Shown here in pieces: positions 1 through 13,100 of a stretch of DNA of 64,000 nt. Within the stretch, counting starts at the first letter, position 1; each line of letters begins with the position of its first letter. The position numbers and the translations under genes were made by a program. The DNA is taken from the NCBI GenBank assembly GCA_964019135.1, contig OZ025256.1, positions 23,939,911-24,003,910 of the forward strand, read 5' to 3'. The notes under the pieces are model-generated. The model worked only from the letters and a program-made list of their open reading frames with translations, searched no databases and was not told the origin of the DNA. Origin of the DNA: Arenicola marina (Eukaryota; Annelida; Polychaeta; Arenicolidae).

Positions 1-936
1 AGGGGTTGGGTCAGCTCGTAAGTTATGAGTCTGGGTTTCACCTCAGAGGAGAGGGGTTGGTTCAGCTCGTAAGTTATGAGTCTGGGTTTCACCTCAGAGG
101 AGAGGGTTTGGTTTAGCTCGTAAGTTATCAGTCTGGTTCTGACCCCGGAGGAGAGGGGTTGGTTCAGCTCGTAAGTTATCAGTCTGGGTCTCACCCCCTA
201 GGGGAGGGGTTGGGTCAGCTCGTAAGTTATGAGTCTGGGCTTCACCTCAGAGGAGAGGGGTTGGTTCAGCTCGTAAGTTATGAGTCTGGGTTTCACCTCA
301 GAGGAGAGGGTTTGGTTTAGCTCGTAAGTTATCAGTCTGGTTCTGACCCCGGAGGAGAGGGGTTGGTTCAGCTCGTAAGTTATCAGTCTGGGTCTCACCC
401 CCTAGGGGAGGGGTTGGGTCAGCTCGTAAGTTATCAGGCTGGGTCTCTCCCCGGAAGCGAGGGGTTGGTTCAGCGCGTAAGTTTTCAGTCTGGGTGTCAC
501 CTCGGAGGAGAAGGGTTGGTTCAGCGCGTAAGTTATGTGTCTGGGTCTCACCCCCAAGGAGAGGGGTTGGTTCAGCTCGTAAGTTATCAGTCTGGGTCTC
601 ACCCCGGAGGAGAGGGGTTGGTTCAGCTCGTAAGTTATCAGTCTGGGTCTCACCCCCTAGGAGAGGGGTTGGTTCAGCTCGTAAGTTATCAGTCTGGGTC
701 TCAGTCCCTAGGAGAGGGGTTGGTTCAGCTCGTAAGTTATCAGTCTGGGTCTCAGCCCCGAGGAGAGGGGTTGGTTCAGCTCGTAAGTTATCAGTCTGGG
801 TCTCACCCCTGAGGAGAGGGTTTGGTTCAGCTCGTAAGTTATCAGGCTGGGTCTCACCCCCAAGGAGAGGGGTTGGTTCAGCTCGTAAGTTATCAGTCTC
901 GGTGTCACCTCGGAGGAGAGGGGTTGGTTCAGCTTT
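1..936. repeat. 51-bp minisatellite, donor-spanning (~18 copies)
   Basis: Each unit contains GGTTGGTTCAGCTC followed by gtaagt. Units 1-204 are repeated at 205-408 (four-unit block). The array stops 50 bp before the exon A acceptor. Because the unit is 17 codons long it stays open in several frames, but it is intronic. The founding exon is upstream of the window. Confidence 0.9.
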
Positions 937-985
937 TTATATCTTTGGCGTCCTTTGGTGTCACATGTATGTACTTTGGTTGCAG

Positions 986-1146
986 GATCGCGTTTCCCTT
1001 CGAGAACAGTCAGATAGGACTCCACTACCTGATGTTTTTGCCAATGATCGAACGCCTAGGATCTGAGGAGCAGAAGAAATACTGGTTGCCCAAGGCGAAA
1101 AACCTGGCCGTCATAGGGACGTACGCTCAGACAGAGCTAGGTCACG
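986..1146 (+). CDS. ACOX1: ACOX exon A
   Basis: Acceptor ttgcag precedes 986; donor gtgagt follows 1146. It encodes [16 protein letters not shown]...[11 protein letters not shown] and ends in phase 1. The first base completes a codon begun in an exon outside the window (phase 2). The last ~36 nt are repeated in the following intron. Confidence 0.93.
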
Positions 1147-4100
1147 GTGAGTCAATAGTCAGTGATGTCATAGGGACGTACACACAGACAGAGGTAGGTC
1201 ACGGTGAGTCAATAGTCAGTGATGTCATAGGGACGTACACACAGACAGAGCTAGGTCACGGTGAGTCAATAGTCAGTGTTGTCATAGGGACGTACACACA
1301 GAACGAAATAGGTCACGGTGAGTCAATAGTCAGTGATGTCATAGGGACGTACGCTCAAACAGAGTCTATTAATCCATGAAATGAAGCATCGCATTAAAAA
1401 ATAATTGAACGAACTATTGTTCTGAAGCCAATGGACTTTTCTTGGTTCGTTATGTTTTTCAGGCACCCACTTGAGGGGGCTGGAGACCACTGCGACCTTT
1501 GACCCTCGCACCCAGGAGTTCGTCCTTCACTGCCCCACCATATCGGCCATGAAGTGGTGGCCGGGAGCCCGTGAGTGACACTAAAGCACGAACACACACC
1601 CATCAGTGTATAACGGCACTATAACACACACCCATCATCGTATAACGGCACTATAACACACACCCATCAGTGTATAACGGCACTATAACACACACCCATC
1701 AGTGTATAGCGGCACTATAACACACACCCATCAGTGTATAACGTAACTATAACACACACCCATCAGTGTATAGCGGCACTATAACACACACCCATCAGTG
1801 TATAACGGCACTATAACACACACCCATCAATGTATAACGGCACTATAACACACTCCCATCAGTGTATAACGGCACTATAACACACCCATCAGTGTATAAC
1901 GGCACTATATGTACCTATTCCTCATGCTCCTGTTTGAGAGGCAGGTCCAAAATACTTACTTTTTGGGACTAAGCCTTGTTGATATGATGGGGTACATGGG
2001 GCGCCTTCCGTGGTGCTATCCACCTTGTCCCGGGCTAAATGGCCAAGGTCGCGCCGACGGAAAACGAAAAGTGTCTGCTACAATTTGCAAGTTACGGTTA
2101 ATTGGTCAGGGGAGTCACCGGCAACAAATGTTCTGCGGAATTGTGGGAAGGAAAATGGTTTGCGGCGTATGAGGTCGTTCAATAGCGTTCTTGCGTCACC
2201 GTCATAAGCGTACGCGGTACGGAGTCGGCCCTGACGTCAAACCACTTCCTCCGCAGTGGGCAAGACGACCAACCACTGCATCGTGATGGCCCAGCTCTAC
2301 AGTCAGGGCAAACACCACGGCCTTCACCCCTTCGTCGTCCAGTTCCGTAGCCTTGACAACCATGAACCGTTGCCAGGTAAACCTATATCCAATAGAAAAC
2401 GTGCTTCCTTCTTCAACAGACAAAGTTAAGTTTACTCATGTAAATATAGAAGTCGTACATTAACTTCCTCATTAATCATTGTTGTAATAAACAATATGAC
2501 AGCGAAAATATATTTTATATTTTGCTGTATAACAGCCAAAATGTATTTCATATTTGAATATATTATAGCCAAATATGTATTTCATTTTTAAATATATGAT
2601 AGCCGAAACATATTAAGGCCTAAATATATTATAATCGAAATATACTATAGTCAAAAGATATTATAGACCAAGTATATAGTAGCCAGCATATACTTAAATG
2701 AACTTTAAAGACCGGAGTTCCTAGATATCACAAACGAAACCTGTCTTGATCTTCTATCTGGATAATGATGTATGTTTCAGTGTAATGACACAAGTCGAGC
2801 CGTGTCAGAAATAAATACATAAAACAGAGATAAAATGGTACTGTATCTCAGTGCGTCATTTTGTATCCCCCAAAAATGAGTGTACTTTTTATTCCAAAAA
2901 CTGAACACATTCATGGTCGTGTGTTGTCTCGCCTGTTTAATGCAATGAATGACGCCACCGGGCGGCGAACCAGAGTACTACTGTAGCGTCTCGTTCTCTC
3001 ACCGACAGGTGTCACTGTCGGCGACATCGGGCCCAAGTTTGGCTACGACGCCATGGATAACGGATTCCTTAAGTTCGACCACTTCCGGGTGCCGAGGGAC
3101 AGCATGTTGATGGGCAACGCCGAGGTAACACGGAGGATGGGGTGGGGGTGGGGGGGGGGGATGCCCAGGGACAGCATGTTGATGGGCAACGCCGAGGTAA
3201 CACGGAGGATGGGGTGGGGGGGGGGGGCGGGGAACTCGAGCCTGATATTGTGTTAATTTCCATTTATTTTCCTCGTCGGGAAGTAACGTTAGCGTTATCC
3301 ACTGTACAACGAACCAGGTGCTGGTTCCAACCCCGAACTTCTATCCGGGGCTGAGCATTTCGCCCTTTCGTCTCATTAGCTCAGGGGTCCCTGGACTGTT
3401 CCAGATACCACAGGCGACATCTATTGTCAAAAATATGCACTGCGTGTTACGGGTTAGAAAGCAGATTCTCGCATGCGAGAATGCCAATGGAGTTGGTTCA
3501 GGTGCCCGGCTTCAACGTTTCTTTTGTCAGGGGAAGGTTTGTTCTATGGCATTGTTATTCACAGAACAAACACACAAGATGTCTCCATAAACTTTTCTGC
3601 AAGTATTATATTATATAATGGAATCACAGCTTATATTTCAACAGATTAAAAACAGTTTAACAGTCTTATGTGTTCGGCTCCCCGTTCGACATTCCTGGTT
3701 GCTACGCAACAAGGCTACTTCAGTGCACTCGGATTCGTATTGAAAAGACAGTGTATACCAATCCATATAACCGCTTTATAACAAGTTATAATCGATACAC
3801 ATCTGGAACCCAATTATGTATTCTGTACATCATATATCCCTGAATCAGATTTGTACAAAATAGACGCCAGAACGCGCAGCGTTGTGACGGTCATTACGTT
3901 GGCCGTTGGCATTTATATCAGCTGTTTTCTGTGCTTTTATGCCTCCATATCGTTCTTAAAATGGTATTAATGGATAGTCAAGATATTTATCTGTACAAAG
4001 TGTTGTTGTTTTTGTGTTTTTTTAACTGATAAACTGTTTTCAGACAGCACAGAGCGAGCCAGAGCTACCCGAAACACGCGCCTGCCAGAATTTCCCCTGG

Positions 4101-7100
4101 AACGGTCTAGTATTATTTTTCCAGTGCTTGTGCTTGTGCATTCTCTGGGTGAGATAACAACGGTGTTTGTTGCAGGTTCTCCCAGATGGAAAATTCCGCA
4201 AGCAACCATCGCAGCTCAAGCGACCGGCCTACGCGGCCATGACCTTGGTGCGAGTCAGCCTCATAGAGAATATGGGATACAAAGCTCTCTCCTCGGCCGC
4301 CACCATCGCCGTCCGCTACAGCGCCGTGCGCCGCCAGTCCGAGATCAAACCGGGGTGAGTGGCTCGTATCCCATCCATCCCGTACCCAGGGTCTCTCCGT
4401 GCGCCGCCAGTCCGAGATCAAACCGGGGTGAGTGGCTCGTAACACATCCATCTCGTACCCAGGGTCTCGCCGTGGGCCGCCGGTCCGAGATCAAACCGGG
4501 GTGAGTGGCTCTTAACACATCCATCTCGTACCCAGGGTCTCTCCGTGCGCCGCCAGTCCGAGATCAAACCGGGGTGAGTGGCTCTGAGTGGCTCGTAACA
4601 CATCCATCTCGTACCCAGGGTCTCGCCAGGCGCCGCCAGTCCGAGATCAAAGCGGGGTGAGTGGCTCGTATCACATCCATCTCGTACCCAGGGTCTCTCC
4701 GTGCGCCGCCAGTCCGAGATCAAACCGGGGTAAGTGGCTCGGAACACATCCATCTCGTACCCAGGGTCTCGCCAGGCGCCGCCAGTCCGAGATCAAACCG
4801 GGGTGAGTGGCTCGTAACACATCCATCTCGTACCCAGGGTCTCGCCGTGCGCCGCCAGTCCGAGATCAAACCGGGGTAAGTGGCTCGGAACACATCCATC
4901 TCGTACCCAGGGTCTCTCCGTGCGCCGCCAGCCCGAGATCAAACCGGGGTAAGTGGCTCGGAACACATCCATCTCGTACCCAGGGTCTCGCCGTGGGCCG
5001 CCAGTCCGAGATCAAACCGGGGTGAGTGGCTCGTAACACATCCATCTCGTACCCAGGGTCTCGCCAGGCGCCGCCAGTCCGAGATCAAACCGGGGTGAGT
5101 GGCTCGTATCACATCCATCTCGTACCCAGGGTCTCTCCGTGCGCCGCCAGTCCGATATCAAACCGGGGTGAGTGGCTCGGAACACATCCATCTCGTACCC
5201 AGGGTCTCGCCAGGCGCCGCCAGTCCGAGATCAAACCGGGGTGAGTGGCTCGTAACACATCCATCTCGTACCCAGGGTCTCGCCGTGCGCCGCCAGTCCG
5301 AGATCAAACCGGGGTAAGTGGCTCGGAACACATCCATCTCGTACCCAGGGTCTCGCCAGGCGCCGCCAGTCCGAGATCAAACCGGGGTGAGTGGCTCGTA
5401 TCACATCCATCTCGTACCCAGGGTCTCTCCGTGCGCCGCCAGTCCGAGATCAAACCGGGGTAAGTGGCTCGGAACACATCCATCTCGTACCCAGGGTCTC
5501 ACCAGGCGCCGCCAGTCCGAGATCAAACCGGGGTAAGTGGTTCGGAACACATCCATCTCGTACCCAGGGTCTCGCCAGGCGCCGCCAGTCCGAGATCAAA
5601 CCGGGGTGAGTGGCTCGTAACACATCCATCTCGTACCCTGGCGCTCCCCACTGTCGATATGTAAGATCTGTTGATATCTTTCAGGTCTCCCGAGCCGCAG
5701 GTCCTGGACTTCCAGACTCAGCAGGACAAGGTGCTGCCCCACGTGGCCATGGCCTACGCCATGAAGTTCAGCGCCAGAAAGGTCGTGGAATTCTACGAGG
5801 AGACGCAGCGAGAGATAGCGAGGGGAATCATGAGTGGTGTGCCCGAGGTACGTCATGGGGGTGTGCGTCATGGGAGATATGCGTCATGGTATGTGTACGT
5901 CATCGGAAGGTGTAGGTCATGTTACGTGTGCGTCAACATCTGTGTGCGTCATGTTAGGTGTGTGCCAAAGGAGGCCATTGGGGCGGTAATATGTAATAAA
6001 AGGTTGCCTCGTGGGAAGCATGTCAAGGGAGGTTGCAACATGAGTGTACGTCATGAGAGTGTACGTCATGTGAGTGTGCGTCATGTGAGTGTACGCCATG
6101 TGAGTGCACGTCATATGAGATGTTCTTCATGGGGGTCTACGTCATGCGGGTGTACGTCATGAGAGGTGTATGACATGAGAGTGCACGTCATGGACAGCAG
6201 GTTTCATGATAGGTGTTTCGTGAATACGTCGACCGACTGAAGTCCTACGCCTGCTGTGTGACTCACTGCTGTAGTCTCCTGTATTTTAGCTGCACGGCCT
6301 GTCGACCGGGCTGAAGTCCTACGCCTGCTATGTGACTCATTGCTGTAGTCTCCTGTATTTTAGCTGCACGCCATGTCGTCCGGGCTGAAGTCCTACGCCT
6401 GCTATGTGACTCACTGCTGTAGTCTCCTGTATTCTAGCTGCACGCCTTGTCGGCCGGGCTGAAGTCATACGCCTGCTATGTGACTCACTGCTGTAGTCTC
6501 CTGTATTTTAGCTGCTTGTCCTGTCGGCCGGACTGAAGTCCTACGCCTGCTATGTGACTCACTGCTGTAGTCTCCTGTATTTTAGCTGCTCGTCCTGTGT
6601 GCCGGACTGAAGTCCTACGCCTGCTATGTGACTCACTGCTGTAGTCTCCTGTATTTTAGCTGCACGGCCTGTCGGCCGGACTGAAGTCCTACGCCTGCTA
6701 TGTGACTCACTGCTGTAGTCTCCTGTATTTTAGCTGCACGCCATGTCGTCCGGGCTGAAGTCCTACGCCTGTTATGTGACTCACTGCTGTAGTCTCCTGT
6801 ATTCTAGCTGCACGCCCTGTCGGCCGGGCTGAAGTCCTACGCCTGCTATGTGACTCACTGCTGTAGTCTCCTGTATTTTAGCTGCTTGTCCTGTCGGCCG
6901 GACTGAAGTCCTACGCCTGCTATGTGACTCACTGCTGTAGTCTCCTGTATTTTAGCTGCTCGTCCTGTGTGCCGGACTGAAGTCCTACGCCTGTTATGTG
7001 ACTCACTGCTGTAGTCTCCTGTATTCTAGCTGCACGCCTTGTCGGCCGGGCTGAAGTCATACGCCTGCTATGTGACTCACTGCTGTAGTCTCCTGTATTT

Positions 7101-10100
7101 TAGCTGCTTGTCCTGTCGGCCGGACTGAAGTCCTACGCCTGCTATGTGACTCACTGCTGTAGTCTCCTGTATTTTAGCTGCTCGTCCTGTGTGCCGGACT
7201 GAAGTCCTACGCCTGCTATGTGACTCACTGCTGTAGTCTCCTGTATTTTAGCTGCACGGCCTGTCGGCCGGACTGAAGTCCTACGCCTGCTATGTGACTC
7301 ACTGCTGTAGTCTCCTGTATTTTAGCTGCACGCCATGTCGTCCGGGCTGAAGTCCTACGCCTGTTATGTGACTCACTGCTGTAGTCTCCTGTATTCTAGC
7401 TGCACGCCCTGTCGGCCGGGCTGAAGTCCTACGCCTGCTATGTGACTCACTGCTGTAGTCTCCTGTATTTTAGCTGCTTGTCCTGTCGGCCGGACTGAAG
7501 TCCTACGCCTGCTATGTGACTCACTGCTGTAGTCTCCTGTATTTTAGCTGCTCGTCCTGTGTGCCGGACTGAAGTCCTACGCCTGTTATGTGACTCACTG
7601 CTGTAGTCTCCTGTATTTTAGCTGCACGGCCTGTCGGCCGGACTGAAGTCCTACGCCTGCTATGTGACTCACTGCTGTAGTCTCCTGTATTTTAGCTGCA
7701 CGGCCTGTCGGCCGGACTGAAGTCCTACGCCTGCTATGTGACTCACTGCTGTAGTCTCCTGTATTTTAGCTGCTCGTCCTGTTGGCCGGCCTGAAGTCCT
7801 ACGCCTGCTATGTGACTCACTGCTGTAGTCTCCTTTATTTTAGCTGCACGGCCTGTCGGTCGGCCTGAAGTCCTACGCCTGCTATGTGACACTGCTGTAG
7901 TCTCCTGTATTTTAGCTGCACGGCCTGAAGTCCTACGCCTGCTATGTGACTCACTGCTGTAGTCTCCTGTATTTTAGCTGCACGGCCTGTCGGCTGGCCT
8001 GAAGTCCTACGCCTGCTATGTGACTCACTGCTGTAGTCTTCTGTATTTTAGCTGCTCGTCCTGTTGGCCGGCCTGAAGTCCTACGCCTGCTATGTGACTC
8101 ACTGCTGTAGTCTTCTGTATTTTAGCTGCTCGTTCTGTTGGCCGGCCTGAAGTCCTACGCCTGCTATGTGACTCACTGCTGTAGTCTCCTTTATTTTAGC
8201 TGCACGGCCTGTCAGCCGGCCTGAAGTCCTACGCCTGCTATGTGACACTGCTGTAGTCTCCTGTATTTTAGCTGCACGGCCTGTTGGCCGGCCTGAAGTC
8301 CTACGCCTGCTATGTGACTCACTGCTGTAGTCTCCTTTATTTTAGCTGCACGGCCTATCGGCCGGCCTGAAGTCCTACGCCTGTTATGTGACTCACTGCT
8401 GTAGTCTCCTGTATTTTAGCTGCACGGCCTGTCGGCCGGCCTGAAGTCCTACGCCTGCTATGTGACTCACTGCTGTAGTCTTCTGTATTTTAGCTGCTCG
8501 TCCTGTTGGCCGGCCTGAAGTCCTACGCCTGCTATGTGACTCACTGCTGTAGTCTCCTTTATTTTAGCTGCACGGCCTGTCAGCCGGCCTGAAGTCCTAC
8601 GCCTGCTATGTGACACTGCTGTAGTCCCCTGTATTTTAGCTGCACGGCCTGTCGGCCGGTCTGTCGGCCGGCCTGAAGTCTTACGCCTGCTATGTGACAC
8701 TGCTGTAGTCTCCTGTATTTTAGCTGCACGGCCTGTTGGCCGGCCTGAAGTCCTACGCCTGCTATGTGACTCACTGCTGTAGTCTCCTTTATTTTAGCTG
8801 CACGGCCTATCGGCCGGCCTGAAGTCCTACGCCTGTTATGTGACTCACTGCTGTAGTCTCCTGTATTTTAGCTGCACGGCCTGTCGGCCGGACTGAAGTC
8901 CTACGCCTGCTATGTGACTCACTGCTGTAGTCTCCTATATTTTAGCTGCACGGTCTGTCGGCCGGCCTGAAGTCTTACGCCTGCTATGTGACACTGCTGT
9001 AGTCTCCTGTATTTTAGCTGCACGGCCTGTTGGCCGGCCTGAAGTCCTACGCCTGCTATGTGACTCACTGCTGTAGTCTCCTTTATTTTAGCTGCACGGC
9101 CTATCGGCCGGCCTGAAGTCCTACGCCTGTTATGTGACTCACTGCTGTAGTCTCCTGTATTTTAGCTGCACGGCCTGTCGGCCGGACTGAAGTCCTACGC
9201 CTGCTATGTGACTCACTGCTGTAGTCTCCTATATTTTAGCTGCACGGCCTGTCGGTCGGCCTGAAGTCTTGTGCCTGCTATGTGACTCACTGCTGTAGTC
9301 TCCTGTATTTTAGCTGCACGGCCTGTCGGCCGGCCTGAAGTCCTACGCCTGCTATGCCGCCCACTACGGCGTCGAGCAATGTCGCCTGTCGTGTGGGGGG
9401 CACGGCTACTCGCACGCCAGTGGTCTGCCCAAGATCTACGTGCATGCCACCCCGGGATGCACCTTCGAGGGGGAGAACACCGTCATGTACCTTCAGGCCG
9501 CCAGGTAAACAACAGATCGTACATGCCGCAGAGCTCATCACCGTGAACAGTAGACCGATCCAGACTGTGTATCTTTCACTGATGTCACTGTTGCTTTTAT
9601 CCAATTACGTGGTGACGAAAGGTCTTCCACGTGCGTTATGTTGGACAAACAAAGCAGCATGTCACTTTCTTGTCAGTTTCAGAGATGAGTTCTTCTCATT
9701 TGTACCTACTATCAGCTATGATTGTCAATTTCATACTCACGAGTAAGGCAAAATGATTCAAGCATGTCAGCCTGGATCGGGCTATTCCGTCGGATTTTCA
9801 TTCCTCGCTTCCATAAAATTGTGTACTGCTGTTTGTTTTCACTACGATGACTCGATTTCTGTCCCATTGTGTTTTTGTATAGTTTTATCGCCGATTTAAT
9901 TATAAAATCATCGGTTTTAGTAGATTAATCAGTATTCGCTTGATCTTGCCGGTGTATCTGTGATCGCTTTGCCATTGTCTCATTGGGTTAACTATCACAT
10001 CGATATTGGTCATCGCTGTATCGTCGAAGTAGTTGTCTTTCACTTATCTGTATTACCCCCTGCGCCTCATTAGTTGCTATGTCGGTCGGATGTTGCAGGT

Positions 10101-13100
10101 ACCTGGTCAAGTGTTTGCTGGATGCTCGGCAGGGGACGCCACTGGCGCGATCCGTGGCTTACCTCGCCAATCAGGGGTCTGGTCACGTGACCATAGATGG
10201 CGACCTCCGCCTCGACACTCTCGTGGCCGCCTTCCAACAGAGGGCGCTCAGGTATGTTGAGTTATCTTAATGAATTATGTGAGAAACATAGCACGTCTTC
10301 TTCCTCTGTGGACTGCCAGGTCAGTCCAGCGCCTGGTCCAGGGGTTCGAACGCCCATGGTACAAACGTCTGTTTGTGCAGGATAAAGAATCCATGTCTTT
10401 CTCTTAGAGGAATTACAGAGGGTGGCTCAGTTCTACCGTCATCTTTTATTCTTGCTACGATATGACCTCATGGATTAAAAACATGCCTTTTCTCCGTGAG
10501 CAAGCACGACTTTCCATGTTTCCATTGTGTAAAAACTGATGCTCCCTTTTCACAGCCTGGATCCGGTATTACGCTTGGTAAGGTTAGGGTCGCCACATTG
10601 CGTAACGCCGCCTCGTCGCCCATCTTACATTATGTCGCATCGCCCTGTGATGTCGCATCGTGATCACTTTACCACAAATTCAAGTCAAGTCGACACCTGA
10701 CCTATCATCGCCTAGCGCTCTCCACACGTCACCCGATGATCTTTTCTAAACTTGACCTCAGGCGACGTTTACTAACCTTAACCTCATGTGGCCTTTAATG
10801 TCTATTGCCCCTCGTTAAATGAATAAGATTTTTACAACCTTGACTATAAGGTTGAATATGACCTTGAACTGTTTGTGGCCTGATGCGACCTTGACCATGG
10901 CCATGACCTTGACCTGTCCTCTCCTGGCAGGCTGGTAGGGCGGGCGGTGAAGAGGATGCAGGACCTGGTCGGGGGTGGCACGGACCGGGATGACGCCAGG
11001 AACCTCTCCGGGGTGGACCTGGTGAAGGCGGCCGAGGTAAACAATGGGACAGCATTAGGGGTCTGTAAGGGGGCGGGGGGGGGGGGTTCCAGTGTCGATT
11101 TTTGTCAAAATTCTCAGTGTCGAATGTCGATTTTTCACTACGTTCCGTGTCGCTTCTTGGCTAAGTTCAGTATTTTTTTTGGATAATAATCTGTGTCCAT
11201 GTCGCATCGTACATCATTTTAAAGGTAATTGTGTCGGGAATAATATTAGACCTGATGTAGAACTCAAACGTGGTGCAGTTTTTCGGAAATGGACAAAAAT
11301 CCAAGATGGCCGCCGATTTCTTAGTAAATTACTAATTTCTAAAATCATGATTATTATGCATAATGTTGACCTATAATCATGATGTAAATGTATATTCCTA
11401 AGATTTCTATCGTGCCCGAACCGATTCTGGAACATTTAGAGCGATTCATACAACATGTTGGCCATTTTCCAAGATAGCGCCTAATTTTCAGTGTTTTTCG
11501 CAAAAATCATAATGGATATCATGGTCTCAGCTGAACAACTTTACCAGATATACACCCGCGTCATACACCATTCTAAAGGTAATTGTCCCAGTAATAAAAA
11601 TAAACCTGATTTAGAGATCAATCTGGTGCAGTTATCCGTAAATAGACGAAAATCCAACATAACCACCATGTTTCAGGTGTTTTTACTATTTTTGTATTAA
11701 TCATAATTACAGATCAAATACACCTTTTTTTCATGATGTAAATGAGTCTTCCTGTGGTATCCGCTGTACCCTACCAGATTTGGCAATATTTAGAGTGATT
11801 TATATAACATGGCGGCCATTTTCCAAGATGGCGGCTAATTTAAAGGTTTTTTTCCAAAATCTTAATACATATGTGTTCAGTTCATTTATTTCAATTTTAC
11901 CCATCAACAGATATACAGCAGTATTATACATCATTGTAAAGGTCATATTCTCAGGATTATTACGAGGTGTGAGGTATCGCTCTACGAGGGTGCAGTGTGA
12001 AGTAACTGGCGAAAAAGCCACATGGCAGTTAATTTCTCGCGCGGAAATCGGACCCTTTTTTGTAGAACTCTGCAGGGGCAGAGGACTTTTCGTCACAATT
12101 TTTATGTTTTTCACTGCACTTAAGCTGACATTCTGCGAATGGACGACACAATGGCGGCCACTCTCAAAGATGGCGACATTTTGTACTTGACTTGTTAAAG
12201 TCTATATATATATATCAACGTTGCTTATCGGAGCAACTATTATCTTTTCTTCCCGAAAAATGGGTAGGTGAATTCGCACGTTATACAAATTCGCCTTTTA
12301 TCGCCTGCGACGCTGTCGTCTGCTAACAAATGGAGAATAAACTGCTTCCTTGTGGCAGCGAAACTGAAAGAGCAGCAATATCAACTGGACATCGCTCAAT
12401 GTGCTAAAAGGTAATGCGAATTGATCCCTGTGAAACTGGACCAGTTAAAAGCAACACCCCCTCCTCCCAACCCCCGCCCACCACAATCAATTAATCCCCG
12501 GTCCTCCATTCCAACCCCCAACAGTCCTCCGAAATCATAAAAAGCAAATTAACCAAAGAGGACCGTGGGAAACCAAACGTGTACTCAGAAATTGACCCCC
12601 CCCCCCCCACTCCTCACCCTCCAAACTCAATTAATCCCCATTACCTCTAGTCCCATATGAGACAGTTGTTGCTCCGCACAACAGTCTCATGTCCTCATGT
12701 AGAAAATGAGGCGAAAATGGGCAACTAAGTGTTGTTAACCGCACGGTCCATCAAACCCTTGTCATTTTGTACTCTGATACCTAAACTTCATATTTACCAC
12801 AAAACCCACATGCATATGCACATATGCACATGCATATGAACTAACAAAGTATCGCATTACTATCAAGTCGGTTGAAATTAGACTTTCTTGTTGTTTATCG
12901 CGCCATTTTGTATTTGGTCATTCTTCACCGGCGGCTTTCGCCAGGTGGCGTTTCGCTTATTGCGTGTCCATGGCTGGGTGTATGAAGCGCCACCAAGCGA
13001 ATGGTGTGGTTTTAACGACATGCACGCATGCGCAGTTTCTCCACTGGGTGGGCAAGGTGGCGGACAGAACTGAGTTGTCTGCTGCTTCGAAAAATCAACA

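Noticed and set aside
1..936. Coding region made of 51-bp (17-codon) repeats
   Set aside because: Although open, each unit contains a gtaagt donor, and the array ends in intron-like sequence before a proper acceptor at 985.
11780..12190. 136-codon open frame
   Set aside because: Lies in the degenerate ~360-bp repeat; overlapping frames on the other strand; no homology recognised.
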